Positions 1-11,340 of a stretch of 64,000 nucleotides of DNA are shown piece by piece. The position numbers and the translations under genes were made by a program. The notes beneath the pieces were generated by a model. The model saw only the letters and a list, made by a program, of their open reading frames with translations. It did no database searches and was not told where the DNA came from. Where the stretch lies: positions 496,001 through 560,000 of the forward strand of contig JAACJK010000116.1 in the NCBI GenBank assembly GCA_013368325.1, in the 5' to 3' direction. How positions within the stretch are numbered: the stretch's first letter is position 1; every line of letters starts with the position of its first letter. This DNA comes from Ephemerocybe angulata (taxonomy: Eukaryota > Basidiomycota > Agaricomycetes > Agaricales > Psathyrellaceae).

Positions 1-194
1 TGTGCTTCCTTCTACCCCATTGGTTCACTAGAAGCATCAGAGCCTCTACCTAATATGAGGGTGTTGAGTCAAGGTCCTAGGTTGCAGGAATTGCTCGCGC
101 TCGGGCGACCTATTCGCTCATTCTGATTAACACTGCCGAAGGCAAATCTAGTTATCCATTTGGCGCTATTACTTTATTCAAAGGCTCCTTCCTG

Positions 195-202
195 TATATA
201 AA
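195..202 (+). promoter_or_regulatory. TATA box of the 7TM-like gene
   Basis: The string TATATAAA lies about 80 bp before the ATG at 280. This is a usual spacing for a fungal TATA promoter and it supports a start codon near 280. Confidence 0.5.
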
Positions 203-279
203 GCTCTAGCCATGAAGACTTCCTAGCAGATTCTGAAGGCCACCCCCAGCTCCAGGTTCCAGTTTGCCTAGTACCAGCC

Positions 280-1697
280 ATGTCTCTATTTCGTCCTGAT
301 CTATGGGCTCCCGTCTCTGTTGACTATCCCACATAGCGGCACTGCCAGTCATTGCAACGGTCTTCATAGGTTTGTCTCTCCACCTTTCGGTGCCACTTCT
401 GTAAACTCATCAGGACACATTCCAATTTCAGGAGTGCAGCTCACTGCGTGCGGGTATATCCTTCGACATTACTACAATACTGCACAGCGTCGGCGCAAGT
501 CCAACATAGATGAGCGCCTAAATGCCCGCTATACTGTCTCAAGAACGTGGTGCTTACTGAGCGTGTATCTTGCTACTATCTACACCGCAAGTGCCGCTGT
601 GTACTGCATCTCATTTGCCCAGCGATATATCTCCGTCACCAAGCTCGGGATGTACGAGAAAAGAGAAAAGTCATTGGAATGGCTCCGACAAAATCCCGAG
701 CACGAAGGGGTCAAGATGATCTGCATCCCAGCAACATCGGCACCAGGGGGCGAGGAGATCTGCCACCTCTTTAAATATACCAAGAACCTACTCCAACACC
801 AGGGACTGGAGGTCGCTTACTCGAGCCTGATCGAGGCACTAATCGTCCCGGTGGATATTATTCTTGTACGCTTCGCTCACATTACTTTTGGAGGAGACAC
901 TTATCCTAAGATGTATTTACAGATCTTCCGATTCTCTATGATGTATTATCCGTCAAAATGGAAGTACCTCGCTATCGGGGTTCTGTCAGCGCTCTCTCTC
1001 AGTACGCGCCCATTTTCGTCATATAGAATCACATACTGACCGTCTTGCATAGCCGGACCCATCATAGGAATTGTTGCACTCGGCAAAATTGCTTCCCTTG
1101 GGGTTAAGTCGGATCCTTGGTGGCCAGCTAACTTCCAAGGAGTCACTGGTTTTCTGGAATGGCAGTCCCCGTGGGTCGCCGTGGTCATGCCTGTTATTGT
1201 CAACGTTTTTGTCACCGCTGCTATCATCGTGCGTATAAGACAAAGCCAGAGATACATACGGAAGGTTGGGGGGAGGATGCTATATGACGAGGTATACACC
1301 GGGCTGTTGGCGACGCTTGTCGAATCCGCATTTCCCTCCGCACTGTGGGGAGTTTTGGCCGCTGCCTTTCCCCGAGTGGCAAGCTCCAAAGCCGAAAAGT
1401 TCGTGTTTACTCCTATGGTCCTTTGGGTGGCACTGACTGTGAGTGATTTGCTGAGCTATGGATCTGAGCGAGCATCGAGGGGACTAACATGCTATATAGG
1501 CTCTATCACCGCAGTTTATAATTATCCGGGTTATGCACCGGGGACGGGCATTGACCAGAGGCAACATGGCTGGACTGAATTCGACGGCGCCAGGTGATCC
1601 TCTCGCGTTTGCAGATACAGCAGGGAGTAGCACGGTGCTTAGCACAGCAGTGAGTGACAGCAGCGGGCAAGATAGAAGTACAACTAGCCTTCCTTAG
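280..1697 (+). CDS. Fungal 7TM-like integral membrane protein, apparent frameshift in exon 1
   Basis: This is a multi-pass membrane protein of a basidiomycete family with about seven helices; its function is unknown. Exons are 280-369, 432-1001, 1053-1438 and 1500-1697, with introns 370-431, 1002-1052 and 1439-1499, all GT-AG and joined in phase. Helix-like stretches include LPVIATVFIGVQLTACGYIL, a segment around 545-610, one around 830-880, one around 960-1000, one around 1180-1230 and one around 1310-1370. The last exon reads ALSPQFIIIRVM and ends in a Ser/Thr-rich tail, as such proteins usually do. The ATG at 280 begins MSLFRPDLWAPVSV, also family-like, but this frame meets TAG at 334 and does not continue into LPVIATVFIG. 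A one-base shift between about 313 and 330 would join them, and no plausible intron does. Either a real frameshift or a sequence error is present. The family call is fair; the coding status is open. Confidence 0.6.
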
Positions 1698-1699
1698 TT

Positions 1700-1776
1700 T
1701 AAAGTACCAGTTGAGCTACTTCGCATCCGACTCGGTCTTGGCACGATCGACATTCTCGGTTTAAGCTAGGTAGGTT
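1700..1776 (+). pseudogene. Relic of an F-box first exon
   Basis: The segment reads base by base like exon 1 of F-box copy B: the CCAGTTGAGCT start of the F-box helix, GATCGACATT, then CGGTTTAAGCTAG followed by GTAGGTTATG, matching copy B's splice donor region. It has no start codon and its frame carries stops. No second exon follows. I read it as a decayed duplicate lying just behind the 7TM-like gene. Confidence 0.4.
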
Positions 1777-2221
1777 ATGCCTTCATATGGTCCTATTCAA
1801 AGCAAAGAACAGCGTCGCCAAGAAGGTGCTGGCACCGATATCGTGCGCACGTTTATGAAGAAAGACCACGATCGCCGTCTCGAGAAGGGACGTGCAACAT
1901 GTCCTGCGTTTGTTTGTGTGTTCTATTTTTCGCCATTATCAGCTTATCGGCGTCTTAGTGCTCAATGCGCAAGTACTGTTGCCGGCATATTACATTCCTG
2001 ATACTCACCGTTTCCAGGCAGTAGTTAATTTTTGCGAACCTGCCGATGATGACTAATTAAGCGCCCGCCACGGCGACGGGCGCTCAGGCTTCAATGCTCC
2101 GCGCCGGCCGCCCGAGACCACCCACGTGTCGGACTTTGAGCGAGTTCGCGAAGTTTATGTGAGTGTTGCCTTCTGTCAGTACCCCATCGATATCGATACC
2201 TCCAAATTCACAGAACGCAAT

Positions 2222-3942
2222 ATGGCGTTGCTCTCCGACTTGCCCGTTGAACTCTTCTTCAAGATCATGGCCCATCTCAGTGCAGAGCAGATATTCGCAT
2301 GAGCCAGGTACATAGATCGACTGTCTTGTCGAAAGACGGGACTGAGCACCATTCTGAGGACACACATCTCACGCACTTCCTTTTAGACTTGCAAAACGGC
2401 TCATGAAAGGGTGTCCCAACGCGAAGTCTGGAAGACTGCTCTAAAGGAAGCTTGTGACTCCAACCAGCTTTTCGAGCCCACGTATCCGATGGAATCGATG
2501 GATGTGCCTCACTTGCGGCGTGCAGCACTCGGGATAGGGAGAACGGCACGGAGGTCGTCTGGGTCTCAGGAGATACGAGCGGTTCATAGGGAAGATCAGG
2601 CTACCCGCACCGCGAGGGGGCTCGAGAAACTCGGCGAGCTCAACGACGTGTTCATCATTCCTGGAGGACGATATCTCCTCGAGCTTAACTCGGACTGCCT
2701 CCGACTATGGGACCTTGGTATTCCTTGGTCTTCCAACGATAGAATCGATACTGTCAAACTACTTTCGACGAGAGGTAGTTCTAAATCGTTAGGATACGAG
2801 TTCGGGTGCCTCTCAACACCCTTGAGGTGCGGAGATAAAAGCTTCAGGTTCGTGGCCATCGGCCAAGATAGGACATCAGGGCACATGATGTGCGTTTCTT
2901 CTCTAATTACCCAGCTTCTTCCGCTCCCTCTGACCTCTTCTGATATAGCTTGGAGGTCTATGAGATTGGTGCTCTCCCAGAAGACAATGAGATTTGCCTG
3001 TTGGCATCGAAGACTACTGGTGCTGTCCCCGGGTTGCACTGGCGCTGCTGGCTCGAGTCCTCGACGGGGACCGTGTGATCACTGTCCTCTTGCGCTATTC
3101 ACGGCGTATAATAGTGTGGGACTACGTCCGGAATCTACACGCGTCTTGGGAGTTTCACAGGGAGGATCTCCTTGAAGTGGTACGTCAATTAGGTGCCCCA
3201 GCGCCATAGAACCGCTGATTCTCAGACTCGGTTAAAACAGACCTCAATCGACGGCACCTTCATAGCATGGGCCAGTACTGGTGTCATCTTCTGGACCACT
3301 CCCGAGCTTGTTGAAATGGACGCCTCTGTGTCCCTCATAGGACAGGATATTGGCTCCAATCGCCTGCCAACATTCTATGATACCATAAGATACCCGTCCT
3401 GGAAGGCCCCGCACAACTTGGCGTTATGCAAACCTCGCGTTATGATGTCCTCCACCTGGTACCGCCCACTCATATCATCCTTAACTTTCGACATGGTCGC
3501 CTTCTACAGGGAAAGCGCCGATGAAGGTTATCCAAGAACCCACGTCTCTATTACTAGACATCGCTGTAACATCCCTCAGAAGACGATGATACAACAGGGC
3601 ACGCCGCATGTCATCCGAAATTTCGATACCACCAAGGCGAAGCCGTCTGAAAACCCGTATCACATACCATTGGCTGACTGCACGCTGGCAATCTTTAGCG
3701 AGCACACCCACATGGGCCCCAAAGGTCCTTTCATTGTGCTTTCTACACCGCCTCTCGGCGATGACTCTATCAGGGAGTGGAATCTGGAGACCTTCGTTCC
3801 CCCAATCGACATCGGCTGGATGAGTCGAGCATCCATTTGTCCAGCCTCGGGTCTAGCGGCGTATGTTTGCGCTGGGTCGGCAGGGAGTGCTTTCCAGGCT
3901 GCACTGATGAGACAGGAATTGAGGATACTCTTGGTCAGGTAG
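2222..3942 (+). pseudogene. F-box protein copy A, two frameshifts
   Basis: This copy follows the four-exon plan of its neighbours. Exon 1 (2222-2307) starts MALLSDLPVELFFKIM, a clear F-box. Exon 2 (from 2387) reads SQREVWKTALKEACDSNQLF and later PGGRYLLELNSDCLRLWDLG, a WD-like strand. Exon 3 starts LEVYEIGALPED near 2949, and the last exon near 3226 ends at the TAG at 3940-3942 after a family-type CPASGLAAYVC. Two breaks are visible. The start frame hits TGA at 2300-2302, while the spliced frame needs a one-base shift just before it. In exon 3 the frame changes near 3040-3060, from GLHWRC to LDGDRVI...VWDYVRNLHASWEF. An adaptor of SCF ubiquitin ligases would be the ancestral role. It is probably non-functional unless the breaks are sequence errors. 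Confidence 0.65.
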
Positions 3943-4643
3943 ACCCTCACGGGCGTAAATTAATATCGATATGTAATCGTTTCCCTCTCAAAAATCGAAC
4001 GGAATGCTGCTGACCAATCAAGCGCCCGCGAGCGGGTCAGGCGCTTGTGGTTAGGCGAGGCTATTCACGCCTGAAATACATTGGTTTGAAGCTTGCTTTG
4101 ACCATACTCTCGCTTATTTGCTCGTATAACCCTTCAAAAAACATTAGGGTTGTTGTGACACCTCCCTTTGAGTACATCAAACGCCATCGACTGGAACCAG
4201 AATCGAAGTGGTGGTGCTGATTGGGTCCTTCTGCCACGTGTAAGTTGAAGTAACATGTTCTCTACTCCGATGATTCTGCCTTTCTTTAATTCGAAGGACC
4301 CCGTGCGTGTCAATATAAGGAATCTGGACCGGTCGGCTTCGAAGGCGCCTGAGGCTCTTTCAGTGACTCAAGCGCCGAAGGGGCCTGGCCTTGACTAGGA
4401 GAAAGTCGAGTAAGGTGTTTAAGTTCATCAGAAAGGGTTGGTGCTTGCAGTGCGGTATAACTGATACGCACTTGAACCTTGAGCGCTTGGACGATATTCT
4501 GTAGCGCCTGCCACCATCACGGGCGCTTTCTCACCTTCTGGGTCGGCCGAAGATACTCACGTGGCCCTCTATCGTGGCGTGTCCGCATTTCTAGGTTACA
4601 ATTGCGGCCAATCTCTCACCTCCACCACCAAGGCTCAAGATAT
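3943..4643. other. Intergenic stretch between F-box copies A and B
   Basis: No convincing exon is seen. The stretch holds two AGCGCC-N13-GGCGCT dyads, at 4021-4045 behind copy A and at 4503-4527 before copy B. The rest is unremarkable. Confidence 0.6.
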
Positions 4644-6395
4644 ATGGCCCCACTTACCGATACGCCAGTTGAGCTCCTCTTTAAGATCGCAGCCGATCTC
4701 GACGCGATCGACGTTTTCCGTTTGAGCCAGGTAGGTTACATAGTCATACAGGTCGACCCAGCACCTCTGGCGCCCTATTTATCGAATCATCGCTGATACA
4801 AAGTTTTGAAGGCTTGCAAGTTGCTCCATGAAATGGCATCGCAGCACCAAGTGTGGGCCACAGCTCTGAGAGGGACTTGTCGTTCAAGTCAGATATTCGA
4901 GCCCACGTATCCGATTGATTCGATGGAGCTCCCTCACCTTCGACGCGCGGCACTCGCACCGTGGAGACCAGTGAATATCCTTCCAGGGCCCGAAATTCGC
5001 CCTGGGTCTGCCTTGAGGAACGATACGATCCTCCCCCAGATCATATCAGGACACTGCGTAGCGATGGTCCTGCGAGTGCATCTGATCCCTGGGGGACGCT
5101 ACCTGATCGAGCTTGTACGACGGTGCTTTCAAATTTGGGACCTTGGCGTACCATGGACCTTGGAGAACGATCTCAGCTCTCCAGTGGTCATTTGCACCCA
5201 GAACGCCGATACAGGATTAGCTTTCAATGATATCTCGAAGCCTGTCCGGTCGGGGACCGACACACTAAGGATGATAGCCCATGGAGTACCACCGAGCGTA
5301 TCATTGGGCGACAATGATAGCGCTTCATTGTAGGTTCCCTTCACCTAAGCCTTGTCTTTGGAATTAGACGCTCATTTGAAACCCCAGTCTACAGATTTAC
5401 GAAATAGGACCACTTCCCAAGGATTGCAGGATACGACTCTTGGCCAAGCATAGAGTTGGTGACTTGGTCATTCCTAAACCAATGCGTTATTGGCTAAGCG
5501 GAGATCGAGTGTATTTCGTGTGCGATGACACCCATGTGCTAGTGTGGGACTACATACGCTCCCTGTATGCATCTTGGAACTTGGTACCCTCCAGTCTCAC
5601 TTGGGAGGGCGAAGCTGGGGTAAGTGCAGCTTGCCTGGTCAGTCCGTTTGCGTCTGCAGCTCACACCTTGGCACTGAGCAGGAATTGAAGCAGTGCACAT
5701 CCGTCGGTGATATCTTCATCGTATGGACTGAGACTAGGGTCGTCGCCTTAAACATACCCCAACTTTGTGACATGAACCCCTCGCTCAGCCTAAGCGAGCT
5801 TTCGCGCCACCCAGTCAACCCTCCACCGACCCTCAACTCAACTTTCAGATACCCTTCAGACACACCCCGAACCCGGGGCCATGACCGTACCTCACCGTCA
5901 TTCGCGTCTCACGTTCTGATACCATCGATTTGGTACCAGCTTCAGGGATCTTCCTTGATATTTGACCTCGTCATTCGCCCCCGACTCGATTCTGAGAACA
6001 TCAAGCTCACAAGACTTCACTGCGATGTATCGCGGCCGCGGGCTATGCTACAAATAATCCAGAACAAAACCATTCCCCGGTTTTCCGAGGGGACGGCGTA
6101 CCTCCCACTATCCTATGAACTGTCGTTGAATCATGCCGTGGTCATATTCCTTCCAGACAGGGATCACAATTTCTACGCTTCTCCTTATCCAATCATTCTT
6201 ACTACGCCCCCACTTGATATGAAGGACGCTGACAAGACGCAGTTCGATGCATCTGTTACCAGAATTAAGACTAGGCTGTTTTGGAGAAGGGGACCAGACA
6301 TATGCCCAACCTCTGGGCGGGCGGCATACGTGTGCGATCTTATGGTTTCCAAGCATCCGGACTGCGTACATTCGATACATGTAGGATACCCATAA
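4644..6395 (+). CDS. F-box protein copy B (intact)
   Basis: This predicted 516-residue F-box protein would act as an SCF ubiquitin ligase adaptor: the F-box would bind Skp1 and the rest would select a target. Exons are 4644-4730, 4812-5329, 5388-5619 and 5682-6395; all joins keep phase. The F-box is TDTPVELLFKIAADLDAIDV with FRLSQ at the first splice. The body has WD-like strands: VHLIPGGRYLIELVRRCFQI plus WDLG, then LQIYEIGPLPKDCRIRLL, WLSGDRVYFV and LVWDYIRSLYASWNL, and it ends CPTSGRAAYVC near the stop. The start is the first ATG before the F-box. It is the best complete plus-strand member of the A/B subgroup. Function is from family knowledge; no target can be inferred. Confidence 0.78.
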
Positions 6396-6396
6396 G

Positions 6397-6425
6397 TAGT
6401 ATGGTAGTGGTAGTGGTAGTGGTGA
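6397..6425 (+). repeat. Short GTAGTG microsatellite
   Basis: GTAGTG/GGTAGT units repeat several times directly between the stop of F-box copy B and the converging DUF1996 gene. Confidence 0.8.
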
Positions 6426-6428
6426 CAA

Positions 6429-8127
6429 CTAAACGGGGATTTGCGTTGGAGCAGCTTTGGCGATCGTGGTCGAAACGGCGTCGCAGTTGGGCACCATTGT
6501 TGCAGGCTCGGGACCATTCTGAATCGGGTTGCAACCAGGAAGTGCAGAAATATCTAGAGACGAGTCTCAGTATCTGACCTTTGTCGGTCTGAGCAAGAGA
6601 GACGTACATTCACCCTCGACTTTCTCGTCAATCTCGGTCGCCTTCCGGCAAGAGTTCATTTCCTCGTCGGTGAGAACAGTTAGGACATCCTGGCAGGTCT
6701 CGGGGGCGCCGAAGGCGTCCTTGCAGTTGTCCATGGCACGCTGGAGGGAGTCGCCTTCCCAACCGAACACGTAGTCTCCGTGCTGCCCAAACCCAGTTCT
6801 GTTCACTCGGTGAAATGTTAGCAAGGAAAGACGTGGCCCTGAAGGGATGGTTTACGTACGGGTCACCCATACTCATAATCAAAGGCTGCCTTCCATCCTT
6901 AGGCCAGACGTCCTTGAGGAATCCAGTGTCCCAGGCGATCTCGTAAAGAATTGTGGGAACATGAACTGGATGACTTTCCGGACAGGTCCCTTCGTGGAAG
7001 ATGATACCAAGGCGCTCATCAACACGACCAAGAGGCCATGCCATGTGCGACTGCAAACAAATGCCTGTTACACAGAAAGTAAGAAAATAATGGACATCCA
7101 CGCACATGGTGGTCTGGAACATCCAAGTTCTTCCCGTCCCAGCATCTATTGGAGGCAACATAAATATCGTCGTCGAGCATAAAAGTGTTTGGCAGCTTAC
7201 GATGGGAAGAAGATGCTGGAGCGAATCCCTCCTGGGCAAAACCTGTCAGGAAGCCCGACACTGTCGTACTTGCCAACACCAGGTGCATGCTGGTTCGATC
7301 CAACCCATGGGCTCGCGAGCTGATCTTCGTCCCAGCAGCGGAAAGTGATGGCGTATGATTCGACGGAATCAAGGTCTCGCTCGCCCTTGGTACGAATCAT
7401 GGGGTTTCCTGTGATCATCCGGAAGCCCTGTATAGTTTCTAAGATACGTCTCTCTGAGAACTGCAAGCCAAGATGGTGCACCTTAGGAAATGCGGTAACA
7501 GGCTGGAAGGGAGGATATCCGGCGATGTAATACACGGTGAAGCCTCCCTCGGGATCGCCAACGAGGTGATTAGGCTTCTGTCCTATCTAAAATGGGGCTG
7601 AGTAAATCGTTTTCTGAGGTCTTGGAGTAGAAATATACGAACGCGAATGTATGTTCCGTTATCATGCTTGAAATACAGAACAGCAGTCCAGTAGTTCGAC
7701 TTGTCCTCCTTGAAGCGGCAGGTGGTGCAGGTCGCCAGCTCCGAGTAGTCGTCGCTCGGGTTCATCGTAAGATTGAACCTATCATTAAGTGGCATTCAGT
7801 ATTAGAGTTGATCATAACCAGTCTTGGGACAGCTTACGCATTCTGTGTACCAGTGAGATTATCGTCAGGTCTCAGCACTAGGCCTGGATTTCGCAAAGTA
7901 ATGACTGACATACCCCTCCGATGATCTGGTGGACATGTGGAGCGACCTGTCCAGGTGTCACAAGCCTGTGCGATAGTCAGGAATGAAGGACGATAATTGA
8001 GTTCGAAGAGCACTACGCACGGATCGAAACGCTCAGTAACGAGCTGAGAGCAGCCAAATCGAATGACTGCTTGCGCAGACTGGATTAGCAGCCCAGCGGC
8101 AAGGGAAGCCTTGAAGAGAGTCAGCAT
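6429..8127 (-). CDS. DUF1996 secreted protein with a 5-nt microexon
   Basis: This is a secreted fungal protein of the DUF1996 family, whose biochemical role is unsettled. The ATG at 8125-8127 starts MLTLFKASLAAGLLIQSAQA, a good signal peptide. Spliced family hallmarks follow: VIRFGCSQLVTERFDP, VTPGQVAPHVHQIIGGNAFN, KPNHLVGDPEGGFTVYYIAG, FCPGGIRSSIFFPSCWDGKN, PDHHSHMAWPLGRVDE, GTCPESHPVHVP, MSMGDPTGFGQHGDYVFGW and a last exon with LPGCNPIQNGPEPA. At least seven introns are needed; intron 1 is 7966-8020. The codons joining QIIGG to FNL require a microexon of five bases at 7838-7842. The last intron (GTACGT...CTCTAG) joins EKVEGE to the final exon, which stops at 6429-6431. Convergent with F-box copy B. 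Confidence in the family is high; exact exon ends are by eye. Confidence 0.82.
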
Positions 8128-8851
8128 ATTATCAGCAAGGACTGATGCCACGATGCTCGCAGATAGGACTCAGGTATAAGTAGTACGGCCAAGAACTGAG
8201 AAATACGGAACCGCCGCCTTTGCTCCCTGGAAGAAGTCTGGTCCGACGAAGAAGTGATTCCATACTCCACTCGACTCGGGAAGAACTCTTCGACGTCCGA
8301 TTGGGAGATATCGAAGCTAAGTTCTCCGAGGTGGAGCCTAAACCTTTTAGCAATACGAGGTAGAGCTCAGTCGGCTCTCGTCCTCGGAAGAGTACCGCTG
8401 TCACGGTCTATATCATTGCCGACTTCGCGAAGGTTGCATGTGGCGCAGAAGATATCACTTATACGCCTCAGAGAGTACATTTTAAGAGAGTAAATGTAGG
8501 CTCATGGAGTCGCTGGACAATAGGAAGACAACGGAGCCGAGAGGTCTGGAGTTCGAGAGGCGCAAGCCAGTGCGGGAGCAGAATCCAGAATTTGATCGCA
8601 GTCTCAGTTAAGCGCCCAAAAGTTTGGCAGGACGCAACGCTTGGAGGGGTATGGCACGATCACAGCCTCCATCAAGTACCCTTTAACGCGAGACTAGAAA
8701 AGTGCATGGAAGATATAGAAGGTGTCAGCCCCTTCAAGCAAGTTCGAACTATGATTTACATACAAATGTTAGGACATGGGTAACGATCGATCGCAGTCAT
8801 ACAACAACAGCTGTAGTACACACAGAGAGCATATCAGTCCGCATCAAGATT
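8128..8851. other. Intergenic stretch, no gene recognised
   Basis: The stretch lies between two minus-strand genes. Open frames here are short and lack family resemblance. One TTAAGCGCC string occurs near 8608. Confidence 0.6.
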
Positions 8852-9490
8852 CTACGCCAACGAAGGCGCCCTAACTCCAAGCTGCTCGAGCGCAGTACGC
8901 CTATACCGAGTCATAAGCACAGCGACCACCGCGCACATGGTCGCCTCCACCGCAGACAGCACGACAACAGCGACATATGTCCTGTTCACCCCTGGGGAGA
9001 CCACCACGACGGCAACCCACATCAGAGTAGCGAAAATCCATGCCGCGAACCCCGCCCAGCCGCTCAAGATCTCGAGCCGGAGAGCACGCATCACGACGGT
9101 GTTCCCAGCAGCGATGGTCTCCGCGTCTCCCTTCACAGTGAGCTCGGTAGCGATCTTCTTCCCATTTGCGATTTGGCGGTTGAGCTGGAAGTATGCGAAA
9201 ATGGCGAGGATTACGGCTATGATGCTCATCCAAGGCGCCGACGGGATGATGTTAGTCGTCTCCAAGAGTACGGGGATGACGATGTTGAGGATGACAAGGG
9301 AGTAGCGGAGGCGGGTGACCACTGTGTTGGCACCTGGCACTGAGATGACTGGAGGAAGAGTGCTGGAGGGGAGAAGAGGCGCCTTGATATCCGTCATTGA
9401 CTCGAGCTGGGCCTTCTCGGAGAGTATTACTTCATGTTTCTCGTCATCCTTGAACTCGGACACGATGATTGTGGGGGGAGGAGAAGACAT
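8852..9490 (-). CDS. Small four-helix membrane protein, unknown function
   Basis: This is a single-exon 212-residue protein. The first 55 residues are polar and acidic, starting MSSPPPTIIVSEFKDDEKHE, and probably cytosolic. Four hydrophobic stretches follow: YSLVILNIVIPVLLE around residue 65, MSIIAVILAIFAYF around 88, WAGFAAWIFATLMWVAVVVV around 150 and VAVVVLSAVEATMCAVVAVL around 175, then a basic tail. I do not recognise the family; such tetraspan proteins are common in Agaricomycetes. A GGGCGCT...GGCGCTAATT string lies about 121 bp before the start (9610-9627). Confidence 0.6.
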   Translation of the reverse strand: MSSPPPTIIVSEFKDDEKHEVILSEKAQLESMTDIKAPLLPSSTLPPVISVPGANTVVTRLRYSLVILNIVIPVLLETTNIIPSAPWMSIIAVILAIFAYFQLNRQIANGKKIATELTVKGDAETIAAGNTVVMRALRLEILSGWAGFAAWIFATLMWVAVVVVSPGVNRTYVAVVVLSAVEATMCAVVAVLMTRYRRTALEQLGVRAPSLA

Positions 9491-9756
9491 GGTGGTGAGC
9501 GTGCAGTGAAAGGAATGTGGAGGTTAGGGTCAAAGCCGCTCAGAAACTGATGAGAAGAAAAGGTGGGATCACAGCGAAGTGTTTGGCTTTTGTACTGCAG
9601 TCCGGGAGCAATTAGCGCCGAGCGCCCATCAGCTCACCTTCTCAAAGTCTCAAACAGGGGGAATGATCTGATTTCCTCGCAGATTCTTATCCCAGCTGTA
9701 CGATTGCTGGACTGTTGACCAGCAATACTTAAGTATCCAGGTGGTCAGAAAAGAAT

Positions 9757-11209
9757 TTATATTTCGCCAAACATTTCTGCGATATCTTTCTCGAGCTTCT
9801 CGATTTCAACTGCTCGTGCCTCAGCGGCCGCCATCCAACCATCCCTGTGGGCCGAGAAACGCTCCCTAACCAGTCGCAGCTCAGCACACTTCTCTCGCAT
9901 AACCACTACTTGCGCTTTGACCCTTGCCTCCAGCGCCAGAATGTCTTTCTCCGTTTGCTTCAGCTCCTCTTGCGTTTTCCGTACGATCTCCTCTCTCCTT
10001 TCCAGGTCTTCGCCTTGAGCCTCCAGACTGCGTTTGCGCCGCTCCAAGTCCTTTTCGCGTTGGTCGAGGGCCAACTCGCGGCTGTCCAGTGTTGTTTTAC
10101 TCGCCGAGATCTCGAGATGGGCCAGTACCACTGATTCTTCCCGTTGTTGCAATTCTTCCTCTCTGCGCCTCGCGTTGAGCTCCCACTTCCCGAGTTCCTC
10201 CTCCTTCCGCCTCAGCTCCTCCTCTCGCACTCGGAGCTCCTGGGCTTTTCTATCCAGCAACCCGTCACGATTGTGGGCAGCCTGCCACCGTACCGCCAAT
10301 TGTACTTCCCTAGCCTGGAGATCTTGGGTATGGAACTCAACTTCTTGTTGCTTCGCCCGAACGACCTCCTCATCCCGCATGAGGCGACGTTTACGCGAGT
10401 TGAGGGTGCTCGATGCGCTCTCCAGCTCTCTTCGACGTGCTGCATAGCTGAGAGTGACTGTCGCCGCCGACGATGCTGTGCTGACGCCCGAGTCCGAGTC
10501 TGAATCGTGCATACCGGCGTCGATGTTAGCAAGCATGCGGCTGGTGCTCTTTCGGCGGCTTTTTCCTCCACCCTGGTCTGTGAAGCGTTCAGATCACAGA
10601 AAGGTACTAGGGTATGTGAGATGGAGATACGCACGAATGACGACCGTCTTGCCAGTGATGTGCAGCGCTCCGTATCGATGCCCACGTATGGCGCTAAAGT
10701 CCCCCTTGGTTATACCAAAGTTAGACGCATTCTCGAAGTGGCTTTGTGAGGTTTTGCTCGAGTCATTCTTCTGATTATTAGCGCAGCTATAGAAGAAATG
10801 TAGAAGATTAGCGCTCCTGTCTACATCCTACGTACATGATCTCCACAGCACTCACCATGCTCGGGAACTGGGTGGCGATACCGACAACCTCGGTATCCGA
10901 GAACTCATAAAGTAGCAGTCTCCACTGTTACTTGCAATTGTTTAGAGGGAGGGGGAGGAAAGGTGTTTCTGGGTGCGGGTGTGGCCAGAGAGGTTGGGAG
11001 CAAAAGCATGGAAAGCCGGGATCACCGCCCCCAGTTACTTTCTGGCATATGAGCCAGCGTGTCCAGGCATCAGGAGGCTGAGCAGGGGCGGTGCGAAGCG
11101 TCTCTTTAGAAGAATCCCAAGGCGATGGCATTATCACATACATATCACGTCTAATCGGAGAAGCAGTTTGGTTAACCGGCATATCTACCCGGCCACGAGG
11201 ACCGCCCAT
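9757..11209 (-). CDS. Coiled-coil protein with a conserved-looking N-terminal region
   Basis: This is a predicted 398-residue protein of unknown function. Exons in transcript order are 11209-11039, 10924-10856, 10770-10635 and 10577-9757; all phases agree. Residues 1-125 include PPDAWTRWLICQKWRLLLYE, FSDTEVVGIATQFPSM and RGHRYGALHITGKTVVIHQ and look globular. A serine/aspartate-rich stretch (SDSDSGVSTASS) follows. From about residue 165 to the end it is a long coiled coil rich in Glu, Arg and Gln with heptad-like units such as LRVREEELRRKEEELGKWEL and REKDLERRKRSLEAQGEDLE. Filament-like or scaffold roles are possible but not shown. TTTAGCGCCC and TTAGCGCG strings lie within 45 bp upstream of the ATG. 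Confidence 0.65.
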
Positions 11210-11340
11210 GTATCGCCTTTAGCGCCCAGATCAGATGATGTCTAAATGATCATTAGCGCGTCATGGACAGGGCACTTGAGGTGGAACGGGAACTGGAAGG
11301 ACATGAAGGTAACATTGAATCTAGCAGGATCAGACCAAGA

